Shown: positions 33,995 to 42,676 of the stretch, in pieces
How positions within the stretch are numbered: the stretch's first letter is position 1
Layout of the letters: each line of letters begins with the position of its first letter
Assembly: GCF_005154805.1 (NCBI RefSeq)
Contig: NZ_CP039727.1
Span: forward strand, 4,399,501-4,463,500
From: Bacillus sp. S3
GTDB taxonomy: Bacteria > Bacillota > Bacilli > Bacillales > Cytobacillaceae
DNA length: 64,000 bases
Direction: 5' to 3'
Made by a program: the position numbers and the translations under genes
The notes under the pieces: model-generated
The model's input: only the letters and a program-made list of their open reading frames with translations
What the model was told of the DNA's origin: nothing
Database searches by the model: none

Positions 33995-35317
33995 ATGTCA
34001 ACCAACAATGTTGATAAAAAGCTATTAGATCCAGAGTTTGAAACGACTCCGGTACCTCTGGAATACCGAAAATCCTTATCTTCGGTAGCAGCGGTATGGT
34101 TTGGCTTCCCTATGGTTTTGACAAGTGCGGTCATTGGCGGAGTTATCACAGCAATGCTGGGATTCAAGGCAGGAGTTGCAGCCATACTGGCGGGTAATTT
34201 GCTGTTGTGTCTCATAGTGGGTGCGCTAAGCTACCTTGCGGGGAAAACTGGAGAGAATTTTGCTATGACGGCCCAAAGGACATTTGGACGGTTTGGGTAT
34301 TTTGCCGTGTCAGGATTACTTTCCACTGTAGTAGTAGGCTGGTTTGCCCTTATGGTAGGTCTAACCGGGGATACAATGGCTCGTTCATTTGGAGCAAATT
34401 TGTTATGGATGACGTTATTAGGCGGCGTCCTCTACGTTGCCGCAACCTTTATCGGGATTAAGGCCCTAACCTTTTTAGGCTGGATTGCCGCACCTTTGTA
34501 CCTGATATTAGGAATAATTGCTGTAGTGATTGCGATGAAAACCGGCAGTTCCGATTTCATAAATTACGAACCAGCTGCCGGGGTGGGAATCATGTCTTTT
34601 GGAGCAGCAGTTACATTGGTATTTGCCACATTCGCAGATTCCGGAACAATGACAGCAGACTTTACAAGATGGTCGAAGAATGGCCGAGAAGGACTGTTAG
34701 CGGCTATTTCGGCTTTTCCATTCGGAAAATTCATCGCTGAGGTAATTGGCGCACTCATCGTTGCCACCGGTGTCATCCAAAACCCTGCTGCTAATGGCGG
34801 AGATTTTATGCCCATACTTTCAGGACAAGGTCCGCTTTTAACCATCTTGGCGATTGTGTTTGTATTTATCAATCTTGGGGTTGGATGTACACACTGTTTG
34901 TATAATGGTGCGGTGGGCTGGTCACATATGACGGGTAAAAAAATGAGATCACTAACCGTCATTCTTGGAATCATTGGCATCATAGCAGCTCTATCCGGTA
35001 TTTGGAGTGCTTTCCAAAGCTGGCTTGAGCTTCTTGGTTTAATTGTTCCGCCAATCGCGACAATCATTATTATGGACCAATTGGTTCTGAAGAAAAAATC
35101 AGCTGATAACCAAGCAAGCGATTCCATGAAATGGAAACCACTTGCCTTTATTGCTTGGGGATTAGCTTCGACAGTCGCATTGTTTGTGAATTTCTTTGCA
35201 CCGGAATTTTCAGTTGCCTTTTCCGGAATCGTTTCATCCGCCATTTTCTATTATATCGGCAACCGATTAATAAAAAAGGGGCCAGGAGCAAACACCAAAA
35301 TCAGCCATGTAGGTTAA
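33995..35317 (+). CDS. cytosine permease-family (NCS1) transporter, CodB-like
   Basis: 440 residues from the ATG at 33995, seven bases after GGAGG; the upstream in-frame start at 33956 contains this site and is rejected. Twelve transmembrane helices. NCS1 traits: VPLEYRKSLSSVAAVWFGFPMVLTSAVIGG at the start, FADSGTMTADFTRWSKNGREG in the middle and the GVGCTHCLYNGAVGW segment. Such carriers import cytosine, hydroxymethylpyrimidine, allantoin or other nucleobases with protons or sodium. No cytosine deaminase gene is adjacent, so the substrate stays open. Confidence 0.88.
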   Translation: MSTNNVDKKLLDPEFETTPVPLEYRKSLSSVAAVWFGFPMVLTSAVIGGVITAMLGFKAGVAAILAGNLLLCLIVGALSYLAGKTGENFAMTAQRTFGRFGYFAVSGLLSTVVVGWFALMVGLTGDTMARSFGANLLWMTLLGGVLYVAATFIGIKALTFLGWIAAPLYLILGIIAVVIAMKTGSSDFINYEPAAGVGIMSFGAAVTLVFATFADSGTMTADFTRWSKNGREGLLAAISAFPFGKFIAEVIGALIVATGVIQNPAANGGDFMPILSGQGPLLTILAIVFVFINLGVGCTHCLYNGAVGWSHMTGKKMRSLTVILGIIGIIAALSGIWSAFQSWLELLGLIVPPIATIIIMDQLVLKKKSADNQASDSMKWKPLAFIAWGLASTVALFVNFFAPEFSVAFSGIVSSAIFYYIGNRLIKKGPGANTKISHVG

Positions 35318-35324
35318 CACCAAC

Positions 35325-35360
35325 TAAGCAACATAAGCAACATAAGCAACATAAGCAACA
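35325..35360 (+). repeat. four tandem copies of the 9-bp word TAAGCAACA
   Basis: Copies start at 35325, 35334, 35343 and 35352 without variation. They lie eight bases after the permease stop codon and end just before a hairpin. Confidence 0.85.
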
Positions 35361-35368
35361 TCAGTGTA

Positions 35369-35397
35369 GTATAAATGGTGCCTGACACCCTTTATAC
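35369..35397 (+). repeat. hairpin with GGTGCCTGACACC core
   Basis: GTATAAATGGTG pairs with CACCCTTTATAC (one mismatch) around CCTGA. The core word is shared, inverted, with the terminator at 31817-31863, so this may be a small dispersed palindrome. Confidence 0.55.
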
Positions 35398-35428
35398 TTC
35401 TGCATATATGTTTATGGTAATAAGTTGT

Positions 35429-35466
35429 AAAAAGCACCTCTCTTGGTAAGAAGAGAGGTGCTTTTT
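35429..35466. terminator. bidirectional terminator between codB-like and azoR genes
   Basis: A perfect 16-bp stem (AAAAAGCACCTCTCTT / AAGAGAGGTGCTTTTT) with a 6-nt loop has A and T tracts on both sides, between convergent genes. Confidence 0.92.
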
Positions 35467-35522
35467 GTCTTTAATACCTTTTACTCGAGGTCATTCCCTC
35501 TTGGCCGGGATTTGGCCGTAAT

Positions 35523-36155
35523 TTATGCCGTTACTGCTGAAAAGCTTTTTGCGACTTCTGCCACTTTTGCTAATCCTTCTGCAATAATTTCTTGCGCTTG
35601 GTCTGGTGCAGCATTGTGTCCTTCAATAATGACTTCATCAACGATTTGCATACCGAATACGCCGCCAACAACATTTTTAATATAGGTAGCCGCCATTTCC
35701 ATTGGTGCTGCTTCTGGAGTGGAGTAAATGCCGCCTCGCGCGTTTAGAATGACCGCTTTTTTGTCCGTCATTAGGCTGACTAGCTGGCCATTTTCGTTAT
35801 ATTTGAAGGTAAAACCTGCTGCGTACACATAGTCGATGAACGTTTGTAATTTAGCAGGGATTGTTAAGTTCCATAATGGGAACGCGAATACAACAACGTC
35901 AGCTGCTGATAATGCATCCATTGCTTTTTGTTTTGCCGCTACAATCCGTTGTTCAATGTCTGTCAACTCTTCACCTGATTGCATTTTACCAAATGCGTTG
36001 AATAAATCTTGGCCAAAGTATGGCATATCTTCTGCAAAAACATCGTAAGTTGTGACGTTTACGCCTTCTAAGTTTTCCATAAATGTTTCATACATTTTAC
36101 TAGATACAGCTTCTGAAGCTGGGCGGTTATTTGCTTTTACAACTAAAATATTCAT
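35523..36155 (-). CDS. azoR: FMN-dependent NADH azoreductase
   Basis: 210 residues with a flavodoxin-like fold. AzoR traits: MNILVVKANNRP start, FPLWNLTIPAKLQTFIDYV (about 95-113) and NARGGIYS (about 137-144). The enzyme reduces azo compounds and quinones with NADH through FMN. An ATCTCGAATTC half-palindrome at 36194-36204 upstream resembles the MhqR operator that controls azoR2 in B. subtilis, as I recall it. The ribosome site AAAGGAG is clear. The 5'-untranslated region is short. Confidence 0.9.
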   Translation of the reverse strand: MNILVVKANNRPASEAVSSKMYETFMENLEGVNVTTYDVFAEDMPYFGQDLFNAFGKMQSGEELTDIEQRIVAAKQKAMDALSAADVVVFAFPLWNLTIPAKLQTFIDYVYAAGFTFKYNENGQLVSLMTDKKAVILNARGGIYSTPEAAPMEMAATYIKNVVGGVFGMQIVDEVIIEGHNAAPDQAQEIIAEGLAKVAEVAKSFSAVTA

Positions 36156-36193
36156 TATAATAAAAGTCTCCTTTATTTATCAAAGTTTTATTT

Positions 36194-36204
36194 ATCTCGA
36201 ATTC
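36194..36204. promoter_or_regulatory. MhqR-like operator half-site upstream of azoR
   Basis: ATCTCGAATTC matches one side of the inverted repeat ATCTCGAATTCGAGAT described for MhqR; the second arm is poor here (ATAAT). Confidence 0.35.
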
Positions 36205-36271
36205 ATAATATGGGATTTTAAGAAATACAGCAAGCGAAATGACTTGGAAGTAATGGAAAACATATCCCTTT

Positions 36272-36307
36272 TAAATCGAAATAGGCAGAGAGATTTCTCC
36301 CTCTGCC
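36272..36307 (-). terminator. terminator of the secreted-protein operon
   Basis: On the minus strand GGCAGAGGGA pairs with TCTCTCTGCC (one mismatch), followed by TATTTCGATTT. It lies 63 bases beyond the stop. Confidence 0.65.
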
Positions 36308-36370
36308 CACTAATGTGCTCTTTCGTTAAACATTAGCAAAACTGACTGCTAGCCTCTTACAAAGAGTAAG

Positions 36371-37756
36371 TTACTCCTTTGCAGCTGCTTCAACCGTTGC
36401 GTCTACAGTAACTGCAAGTACAGCAGAATTTGCTGCAGCATGTGCTTTTGCTTGAGCGCTTGCTTTTACGCTAGCTTGAGCTTGCGCTTTGTTTGCTACA
36501 GATGGGCTTACTTCTATAGCTTCAACTGTAACTTCTTTAGAGTCTACTGTTGTTTCTTCAACTGCTACTTCTTCTGTGTCAGCTGTTGTTTCTTCAACTG
36601 CTACTTCTTCTGCGTCAACTGCTGTTTCTTCTGTTGCTACTTCTTCTGTGTCAGCTGTTGTTTCTTCAGCCGCTACTTCTTCTGTGTCAGCTGTTGTTTC
36701 TTCAACTGTTACTTCTTCTGTGTCAGCTGTTGTTTCTTCAACTGCTACTTCTTCCGTGTCAGCTGTTGTTTCTTCAACTGCTACTTCTTCCGTGTCAGCT
36801 GTTGTTTCTTCAACTGCTACTTCTTCTGTGTCAACTGTTGTTTCTTCAGTTCCAGCTGCTTCGCCATTAGCATGGACTGCTGCGTTTGCCGCAGCATGAG
36901 CTTTAGCCGTGTCACTTGCATGTTCGAATGCTTGAGACTTTATTTTGTTAGCAGCTGAAGGATTAACCTTTGCATCCTTGTCTGTGTCTGTATCTTCTTC
37001 ATCTGACTCTGTATCTTCATCATTTTTCGTGTTCACGATACCCTCACGATCACGAACGAATTTCTTAGAATCAGATTTTTGGTCAGCATCTTTCTCATCC
37101 TCAATACCTGCTTGTGAATCAGCATCGACATCTGCTGCTTTTTCATCCTCTTCCACAGACGCTTTATCTTCAGTTTTTTTATCCTCTTTAACAGCTGCTT
37201 CATCTTCAGCTTTTTCATCCTCTTTAACAGCTGCTGCATCATCAGCATCAATTTCGGCTTCAATACCTTGGTCTTCAGTTGTAACGTCTGTGTTAACGTC
37301 AACGTTCTCTTCTACTGCAGGTTCTTGTGCTTTACTTGCAGACTCTTCTGCTGCAGATTGTTGAACCTGAGCTTCTTCCGCTGCTGCCTCTTTCACTTTT
37401 CCAACCTTACCTAGAACTGCCGAGTTTGGATTAGCATTCAATTTTGCAGTTTCGCTGGCATGAACGCTCGCTTGAGATTTTGCTGCTTGTTCAGCTTTTG
37501 GCTGTTCTTTCACTTTTCCAACCTTGCCTAGAACTGCCGAGTTTGGATTAGCATTCAATTTTGCTGTTTCGCTAGCATGGACGCCCGCTTGAGATTTCGC
37601 TGCTTGTTCAGCTTTTACTTCAACGGAATGCCCTCCATTTGCCTTATCAGGACCAGCCGCTTCAGTAAAATGACCTCCAGCTAAAATTCCAAATGACACT
37701 GCTCCAGCTAATACAAAAGATTTCACAACTTTATTAGGGTTTAGATAATGTTTCAT
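36371..37756 (-). CDS. secreted acidic tandem-repeat protein
   Basis: 461 residues. Signal peptide about 1-34 (ending FTEAA). Two 37-residue copies (48-84 and 87-123) contain SETAKLNANPNSAVLGKVGK. A highly acidic Asp/Glu/Lys region (about 145-260) follows, then nine 12-residue repeats EETTADTEEVAV (residues 304-411). The C-terminus repeats the Ala-rich KAHAAANSAV motif also seen near residue 285. There is no LPXTG or membrane anchor. It could be a wall-associated or matrix protein. The gene follows another secreted low-complexity protein by 39 bases; the ribosome site is AAAGGAG. Confidence 0.7.
   Translation of the reverse strand: MKHYLNPNKVVKSFVLAGAVSFGILAGGHFTEAAGPDKANGGHSVEVKAEQAAKSQAGVHASETAKLNANPNSAVLGKVGKVKEQPKAEQAAKSQASVHASETAKLNANPNSAVLGKVGKVKEAAAEEAQVQQSAAEESASKAQEPAVEENVDVNTDVTTEDQGIEAEIDADDAAAVKEDEKAEDEAAVKEDKKTEDKASVEEDEKAADVDADSQAGIEDEKDADQKSDSKKFVRDREGIVNTKNDEDTESDEEDTDTDKDAKVNPSAANKIKSQAFEHASDTAKAHAAANAAVHANGEAAGTEETTVDTEEVAVEETTADTEEVAVEETTADTEEVAVEETTADTEEVTVEETTADTEEVAAEETTADTEEVATEETAVDAEEVAVEETTADTEEVAVEETTVDSKEVTVEAIEVSPSVANKAQAQASVKASAQAKAHAAANSAVLAVTVDATVEAAAKE
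36524..36847 (-). repeat. nine 36-bp tandem repeats within the acidic secreted protein
   Basis: Each unit encodes EETTADTEEVAV or a close variant: variants VD, AVDA and VDSK occur at units 1, 7 and 9. Near-identity of the DNA in units 2-6 suggests recent expansion by slippage or recombination. Confidence 0.9.
37388..37615 (-). repeat. two long near-identical repeats in the secreted protein gene
   Basis: Copies at 37505-37615 and 37388-37498 encode 37-residue segments that differ by a Gly/Ser change. The DNA is nearly identical. Confidence 0.85.
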
Positions 37757-37795
37757 GTTTATATTCGCTCCTTTTATTTTCGTGTTCCGTGGCGA

Positions 37796-38704
37796 TTAGC
37801 TGCGGTAAACGTTTTTAAAAAAAGGAGCTTCTTGCGGCGGTGGCGAAGGCGGAGCATTCACCCATTGAGTATTCATTAATGCATACCGAGAATAGAATGG
37901 TTGGACAAGCTTGATTTCAGTGTACTTATTCCATTCGAACCACTTATCTGAATAGCCGATGGCATTTACCCCTGTGCTGACTCGATCATTGGATGAGCTG
38001 CCAGTATTGTTTGAACGTTGTGCCGGGTTTATGGCCTGATCGACAGCTGGCAACTCTTCTTTACTAGAAGGGACCTTGCCTTTTTCTATAGGCACGGGCA
38101 ATGCTGGTTCAAATTTCGCTGCCTTTATGGAGTTCGATATGTCTAAATTCTCCTCTTGAGGTTGGTCTCGATGGACCAATTTTGTCGATTCGACTTTATC
38201 ATTTACGGTACTTTCAGCGGAATGTTCTGCTTCATCATTAGAAATTAGTTGTTCCGTTTTAAGTCCGCTTTCTTTTTCCTGTACAGCAGCCTTTTTCATT
38301 TGTCCAGGGGCATTTATGATTTTTTCAACCTTCGCTCCTTTAGAATGACCATATGCATTCCCGTTGGCCTGTTCCGGCAAAGCTTTCGCCGTCGCAGCAA
38401 CAGATTGATGGGAAACGGCTTGATTAGGAGCAGCGTTGGAAGACGGCTGTTTTACTACAGCCTGACTTTTGCTCGCTGGTTCGGATACTGTTGCAGGTTT
38501 GCCCACAGCTTTTCCATTTTCAGCTTTTTTAGGTAAGTTGGCCTGTTTAGCAGTGTTCACCGTTTTTTCTGAAGTTTGTACCATTTCTTTTTGGGAATGT
38601 AATTTTCCATTATTATCACTCTTCTCGGCAAAAGCATTACCCGGTAAAAACAGGGCTGCTCCAACCATAAGAGTTGGTATAAGAAAATGGCGGAAGTGCA
38701 ACAT
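37796..38704 (-). CDS. secreted Ala/Lys/Ser-rich protein of unknown function
   Basis: 302 residues from the ATG at 38704, directly after AAGGGGGTGAG; the reading from 38785 adds 27 residues with no site. Signal peptide about 1-27 (LPGNAFAEK). The middle is low-complexity Lys/Ala/Gln/Ser with no clear domain. The last 70 residues are different: NAIGYSDKWFEWNKYTEIK and aromatic residues, a possible folded binding region. It is the first gene of a two-gene operon with the acidic repeat protein. A wall or matrix role is a guess. Confidence 0.65.
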   Translation of the reverse strand: MLHFRHFLIPTLMVGAALFLPGNAFAEKSDNNGKLHSQKEMVQTSEKTVNTAKQANLPKKAENGKAVGKPATVSEPASKSQAVVKQPSSNAAPNQAVSHQSVAATAKALPEQANGNAYGHSKGAKVEKIINAPGQMKKAAVQEKESGLKTEQLISNDEAEHSAESTVNDKVESTKLVHRDQPQEENLDISNSIKAAKFEPALPVPIEKGKVPSSKEELPAVDQAINPAQRSNNTGSSSNDRVSTGVNAIGYSDKWFEWNKYTEIKLVQPFYSRYALMNTQWVNAPPSPPPQEAPFFKNVYRS

Positions 38705-38946
38705 CTCACCCCCTTTCCGCTTAACGTCACTTTCATGAACAGCATTCGAGCCAATTAAACAATTTTTGACCGTTTTCTCCATCAATCATGAGAAACGATT
38801 CTTTTCACCTACCTGCAATGATTCAAATTGCCCGTAATCCTGGTACTTCTTAGAAATATTTCTAGACCACCACGCCATTTTTTCGGAATAAAAAGCTAGA
38901 ACAAAAATATATATAGTATCACTCAAAGTGCATTAGATAGGGTGGT

Positions 38947-39096
38947 ATGAAAATGGAAATAGAAGAAGTTATATACGATAGCAAGCTTTACACGGTGATT
39001 TACAAGTATACTTCCGGATATTGGGAAATACGGGAAAAGGACAATAAATTTCATGTCGAATTAGTTCATGAATCAGAAGTACAAATAGTTGCATAA
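38947..39096 (+). CDS. 49-residue conserved-type small protein
   Basis: The peptide starts MKMEIEEVIYDSKLYTVIYK and ends ESEVQIVA; it looks like a small all-beta protein. AGGGTGG precedes it; Met3 (38953) could also be the start. A good intrinsic terminator begins at its stop codon, which supports a real transcription unit. No family recognised. It is divergent from the secreted-protein operon. Confidence 0.65.
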   Translation: MKMEIEEVIYDSKLYTVIYKYTSGYWEIREKDNKFHVELVHESEVQIVA

Positions 39097-39125
39097 AGAC
39101 CGTTACCTGTGTAATGGTCTTTTTT
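39095..39125 (+). terminator. intrinsic terminator after the 49-residue ORF
   Basis: AAAGACCGTTAC pairs with GTAATGGTCTTT around a 4-nt loop, then TTT. Confidence 0.88.
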
Positions 39126-39212
39126 ATGCAATTCGCCAAAAATAGACTTACTATTTTGAATCCCCTATAATAACAAATATGTTTTTTAAAATTCAATATT
39201 TAGGTGGTACAT

Positions 39213-40577
39213 ATGAAACATACGCATATTTTCCAGGGAACTGCTTTTTCTAGCGAATCACCAAAAGAGGTACAGATTCTAAAGGATCATCTTTTCTTTA
39301 TCAATGCCGATGGGATGATTGAAAAAATTGTCGCTCCTGAAGATACCGATTATCAAGCATTACTGGATGACTATTCAGGAGATGAACATTTCCATCGATT
39401 AGCTGATGGCCAGTATTTTTTACCCGGCTTTGTCGATTTGCACATTCATGCCCCGCAGTGGGCACAAGCCGGAACAGCATTGGATATCCCGCTCTACGAT
39501 TGGTTAAACACCTATACCTTTCCGATTGAGTCGAAGTTTTCCGATCTAGCTTTTGCAAAAAAGGTCTATCATGATGTCGTCAGTACTCTAATCGCAAACG
39601 GAACAACGACTGCGCTTTACTTTGCCACGGTGCATAAAGAAGCAAGTTTAGTGCTTGCTGAAATTTGCGCCGAAAAAGGACAGCGCGGATTAATTGGAAA
39701 AGTCGTGATGGACAACCCTGATCAAACTCCGGACTATTATCGGGATGCGGATACGCAAACGGCACTAGCCGATACGGAGGAATTTATTGTAGCTGTCAAA
39801 GAATTAGCAAAGCGGACGAAACAGGGCGTTTTTCCTGTTGTAACGCCGCGCTTCATTCCAAGCTGTACCGACGAGGCATTAAAAGGATTAGGGGAATTAG
39901 CGGCGAAGTATGACACATATGTCCAATCCCATTGCAGCGAAAGTGATTGGGAGCATGGTTATGTGCAGGAGCGTTTCCAGAAAAATGATGCCTTTGCCTT
40001 ACATGATTTTGGCCTATTACGTGAAAAGTCGGTCATGGCTCATTGTAATTTCTTAAATGACCATGACGCCGCTTTATTTGCAGAAACCGGGACTGCTGTT
40101 TGCCATTGTCCGATATCCAATGCCTATTTTGCCAACAGCGTCATTCCCATCGCCCGTTTGCAGGAAAAAGGTGTGGAAATTGGTCTGGGTTCCGATATTT
40201 CCGGCGGTTTTTCACCGAGTCTTTTCGATAATGTAAGGCAAGCGGTGATCTCATCGAGGATGTTAGAGGATGGCGTTAACACCTCCCTTCCAGCTGAAAA
40301 ACGCGGGGTGCCCAATTCCCGCATTACACTGAATGAAGCATTTTATTTCGCAACTGCGGGCGGCGGCGAAAGTGTAAGCCTGCCGATTGGCCGGATCGCA
40401 GAAAACTATGCTTGGGATGTACAAATCATTGATACCAGCGTTCCGACTGCTAGACTGCCACTTTATAATCCTATGGAAAATTTACATGATGTTTTTCAAA
40501 AAATCATGTATCTGGCGCGGCCGGAAAACATTCGAGAGGTATGGGTCCAGGGAGAAAAGGTGCATTCGCGAATATAA
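39213..40577 (+). CDS. guaD: guanine deaminase (amidohydrolase family)
   Basis: 454 residues from the ATG at 39213, five bases after AGGTGG. Metal-site motifs of the amidohydrolase superfamily: PGFVDLHIHAPQ (metal His pair), SHCSES (about 245) and GLGSDISGG with the catalytic Asp. HCPISNAYFANSVIP is typical of the long guanine deaminases. It converts guanine to xanthine and ammonia in purine catabolism. It differs from the short cytidine-deaminase-type GuaD of B. subtilis. A nucleobase transporter gene lies 4 kb upstream, but not on the same transcript. Confidence 0.88.
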   Translation: MKHTHIFQGTAFSSESPKEVQILKDHLFFINADGMIEKIVAPEDTDYQALLDDYSGDEHFHRLADGQYFLPGFVDLHIHAPQWAQAGTALDIPLYDWLNTYTFPIESKFSDLAFAKKVYHDVVSTLIANGTTTALYFATVHKEASLVLAEICAEKGQRGLIGKVVMDNPDQTPDYYRDADTQTALADTEEFIVAVKELAKRTKQGVFPVVTPRFIPSCTDEALKGLGELAAKYDTYVQSHCSESDWEHGYVQERFQKNDAFALHDFGLLREKSVMAHCNFLNDHDAALFAETGTAVCHCPISNAYFANSVIPIARLQEKGVEIGLGSDISGGFSPSLFDNVRQAVISSRMLEDGVNTSLPAEKRGVPNSRITLNEAFYFATAGGGESVSLPIGRIAENYAWDVQIIDTSVPTARLPLYNPMENLHDVFQKIMYLARPENIREVWVQGEKVHSRI

Positions 40578-40615
40578 ATCAAAACAAGACCTTCCCGTTA
40601 AGGTCTTGTTTTGAT
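40578..40615. terminator. bidirectional terminator between guaD and the kinase gene
   Basis: A perfect 16-bp stem (ATCAAAACAAGACCTT / AAGGTCTTGTTTTGAT) lies between convergent genes. Confidence 0.88.
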
Positions 40616-41857
40616 TTACAGGCAAGGGAAGCGAATGGTGAACGTAGTCCCCTTCCCCAGCTGGCTTTCTACTGTAATTGTTCCTTTCATGGCTTGAATA
40701 TATTGAAACGAGATAGTTAGGCCGATACCGGTTCCTTTTTCCTTCGTCGTATAAAAAGGTGTTCCCAGTTTCGCCAGCTGGCTATTCGTCATTCCTTTGC
40801 CGCTGTCAATGATTTGGATGATAATTTCCCCATCCTTCTCATACGTAAGAACATGCAGCATGCCGCCTGTCTCCATGGCTTCAATGCCATTTTTCATGAT
40901 ATTGACCAGCACCTGCTTTATTTCGCTTTTATTTCCTTTTATATACAGAGAAGCCTGTATTTGCATTTGAATGGAAATATTCTGGATATTGGAAAAAGAG
41001 GTCATCAGTGCGACCGTCTTTCTAACCTCCTCCGAAATATTAACAGTCGTCAAGCCCTCCGTATTTGGTTTCGCTAGGGATAGGTAATCATTAATAATCG
41101 ATTGTGCATGTTTGAGCTCCGTAAGCGCAATATCAATATAATGTTTCTGCGCACTTTTTAAATCTTCATCATCCCGAATTAACTGTAAAAAGCCGCGAAC
41201 GGATGTTAATGGATTTCTTACTTCATGGGCAACAGAAGCAGCCAGCTGACTAATCACATTTAACCTTTCATCCCTTTGTAATTTTTCCCGCATTTGTTGC
41301 TGCTGATTGACATTTTCCATAATAAAGACAACCATTAATAAGCAAACCCAGGTAATAAAATAAAACATAAACATAAAAGGAATTTGCTCTATTTGATTTT
41401 TACTAAAAAGGGTCAACATCACAATCAATGTGTTAACCCAAAACACCAAACTAATAAACATCAGTTTATGTTTCTTTTTGAAAAATTCATATCGATTCCG
41501 CATCCAAATAAATACCGCACATGTGAGTAGATAATTGATTAAAACGACATAAAAGCCTTCTCCGCCAATGAAATAGCGGTACCCTAACAGAACTGCCGCA
41601 GTTAGTAAGCCTGGCCCGGTTCCTCCATAAACAAAGGCAATGATAAAAGGCACTATTCTAAAATCATACACATACCCCTCAGAAAACTTCTCCGGGAATG
41701 ACATGGCAAGAACTAGGATGAGGATCAAAATGAAGGAAAGTTTCGAATGAGGCTTCCTTCGCTCGCTGTCTTTTTCATTAAAAAAAATATGATATACGGA
41801 GATTGGCAAGAGTACAGCGACGACTTGATATAAAATGACTTCCACTTCTAAATTCAT
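40616..41857 (-). CDS. membrane sensor histidine kinase (KinB-like, 5TM-5TMR_LYT type)
   Basis: 413 residues. Six transmembrane helices (about 6-26, 41-53, 66-92, 103-118, 133-150 and 162-180); the segment DFRIVPFIIAFVYGGTGPG is the 5TM-5TMR_LYT signature. H211 in SVAHEVRNPLTSVRGFLQLI is the phospho-acceptor, followed by an ATPase domain (MKNGIEAM, DSGKGM, GTGIGL). This layout is that of KinB-type sporulation kinases, which feed the Spo0 phosphorelay. It is an orphan with no regulator next to it, which fits. Confidence 0.85.
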   Translation of the reverse strand: MNLEVEVILYQVVAVLLPISVYHIFFNEKDSERRKPHSKLSFILILILVLAMSFPEKFSEGYVYDFRIVPFIIAFVYGGTGPGLLTAAVLLGYRYFIGGEGFYVVLINYLLTCAVFIWMRNRYEFFKKKHKLMFISLVFWVNTLIVMLTLFSKNQIEQIPFMFMFYFITWVCLLMVVFIMENVNQQQQMREKLQRDERLNVISQLAASVAHEVRNPLTSVRGFLQLIRDDEDLKSAQKHYIDIALTELKHAQSIINDYLSLAKPNTEGLTTVNISEEVRKTVALMTSFSNIQNISIQMQIQASLYIKGNKSEIKQVLVNIMKNGIEAMETGGMLHVLTYEKDGEIIIQIIDSGKGMTNSQLAKLGTPFYTTKEKGTGIGLTISFQYIQAMKGTITVESQLGKGTTFTIRFPCL

Positions 41858-42075
41858 AGAGTAACTCCTTGACTGGATTTTCCTCCAAACTAAGACACAG
41901 CATGCAAGGAAAAGGGCTGTTAATTTATTCTATCTATCTATTATATAAATTTATTAGAAATATGTAAATTTTTGAAAGAGATAATCAAAAGCCGATTCCT
42001 TACGTGTACAGGAACTCGGCTTTTTTAGTTCACATTCGTTTTGTGTATAAATCTTTTCAGTCATACATCCTAAAG

Positions 42076-42501
42076 TTATATGCTTTTTTCACCTTTCACG
42101 CCATTGATGGAGTAGCTTACGCTTATTTCCGCATTTAAGGAATGGGAAACGGAACAATATGTGTCTTTTGATAGTTGAATCGCCCGGATGACCTTGTCTT
42201 CCGGCAAGTCTCCATCAAACGCATAATGAATGGTAATCGCAGTGAACCGCTTCGGATGTTCCTCCGCTCGTTCGCCTGTAACGTCCATTTGGAAAGAAGT
42301 GGGCTCAATACGCATTTTATGCAAAATCGAAATAATATCCATTCCTGTGCAGCCCGTAACGGCCTGCAAAAGTAGTTCCGTAGGTCTTGGACCACCGTTC
42401 TCTCCGCCGACTTGTGGATCCGCATCCAATATAAATTCATGTCCGGAAGGAGTGATTCCCCCAAATGCCATTTTCCCTTTCCAGTTAATTGTAAAATCCA
42501 T
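42076..42501 (-). CDS. OsmC-family protein
   Basis: 141 residues. AAAGGGG is followed by three consecutive ATG codons; the third (42501), seven bases away, is the best start. The OsmC/Ohr fold has LLLQAVTGCTGMDIISIL, with the conserved cysteine, and a C-terminal CSVSHSL with the second cysteine region. These proteins reduce peroxides or act in unrelated small-molecule chemistry (YhfA-like). The sequence is closer to the YhfA/YkrA branch than to Ohr. Confidence 0.85.
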   Translation of the reverse strand: MDFTINWKGKMAFGGITPSGHEFILDADPQVGGENGGPRPTELLLQAVTGCTGMDIISILHKMRIEPTSFQMDVTGERAEEHPKRFTAITIHYAFDGDLPEDKVIRAIQLSKDTYCSVSHSLNAEISVSYSINGVKGEKSI

Positions 42502-42676
42502 CATCATACCCCTTTCATTTTTTATTCTAACCAATCGACTCGTTCCTTACTTTTAAAATACTTTAAATAATGAGACAAGGACTAGTTGATATGGCCCCTA
42601 AAATGGAAATAAGCGCTAATCCCTACTACAGGAAAGCGCCTATTAACGGTTTTTCTTTGTTATTTGCTGAAACGTC

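Noticed and set aside
36489..36958. Long plus-strand ORFs rich in Ser/Val, Leu or Phe/Cys opposite the acidic repeat protein
   Set aside because: They are antisense reflections of the 36-bp repeats, with no ribosome sites. The minus-strand reading has a signal peptide and a good site.
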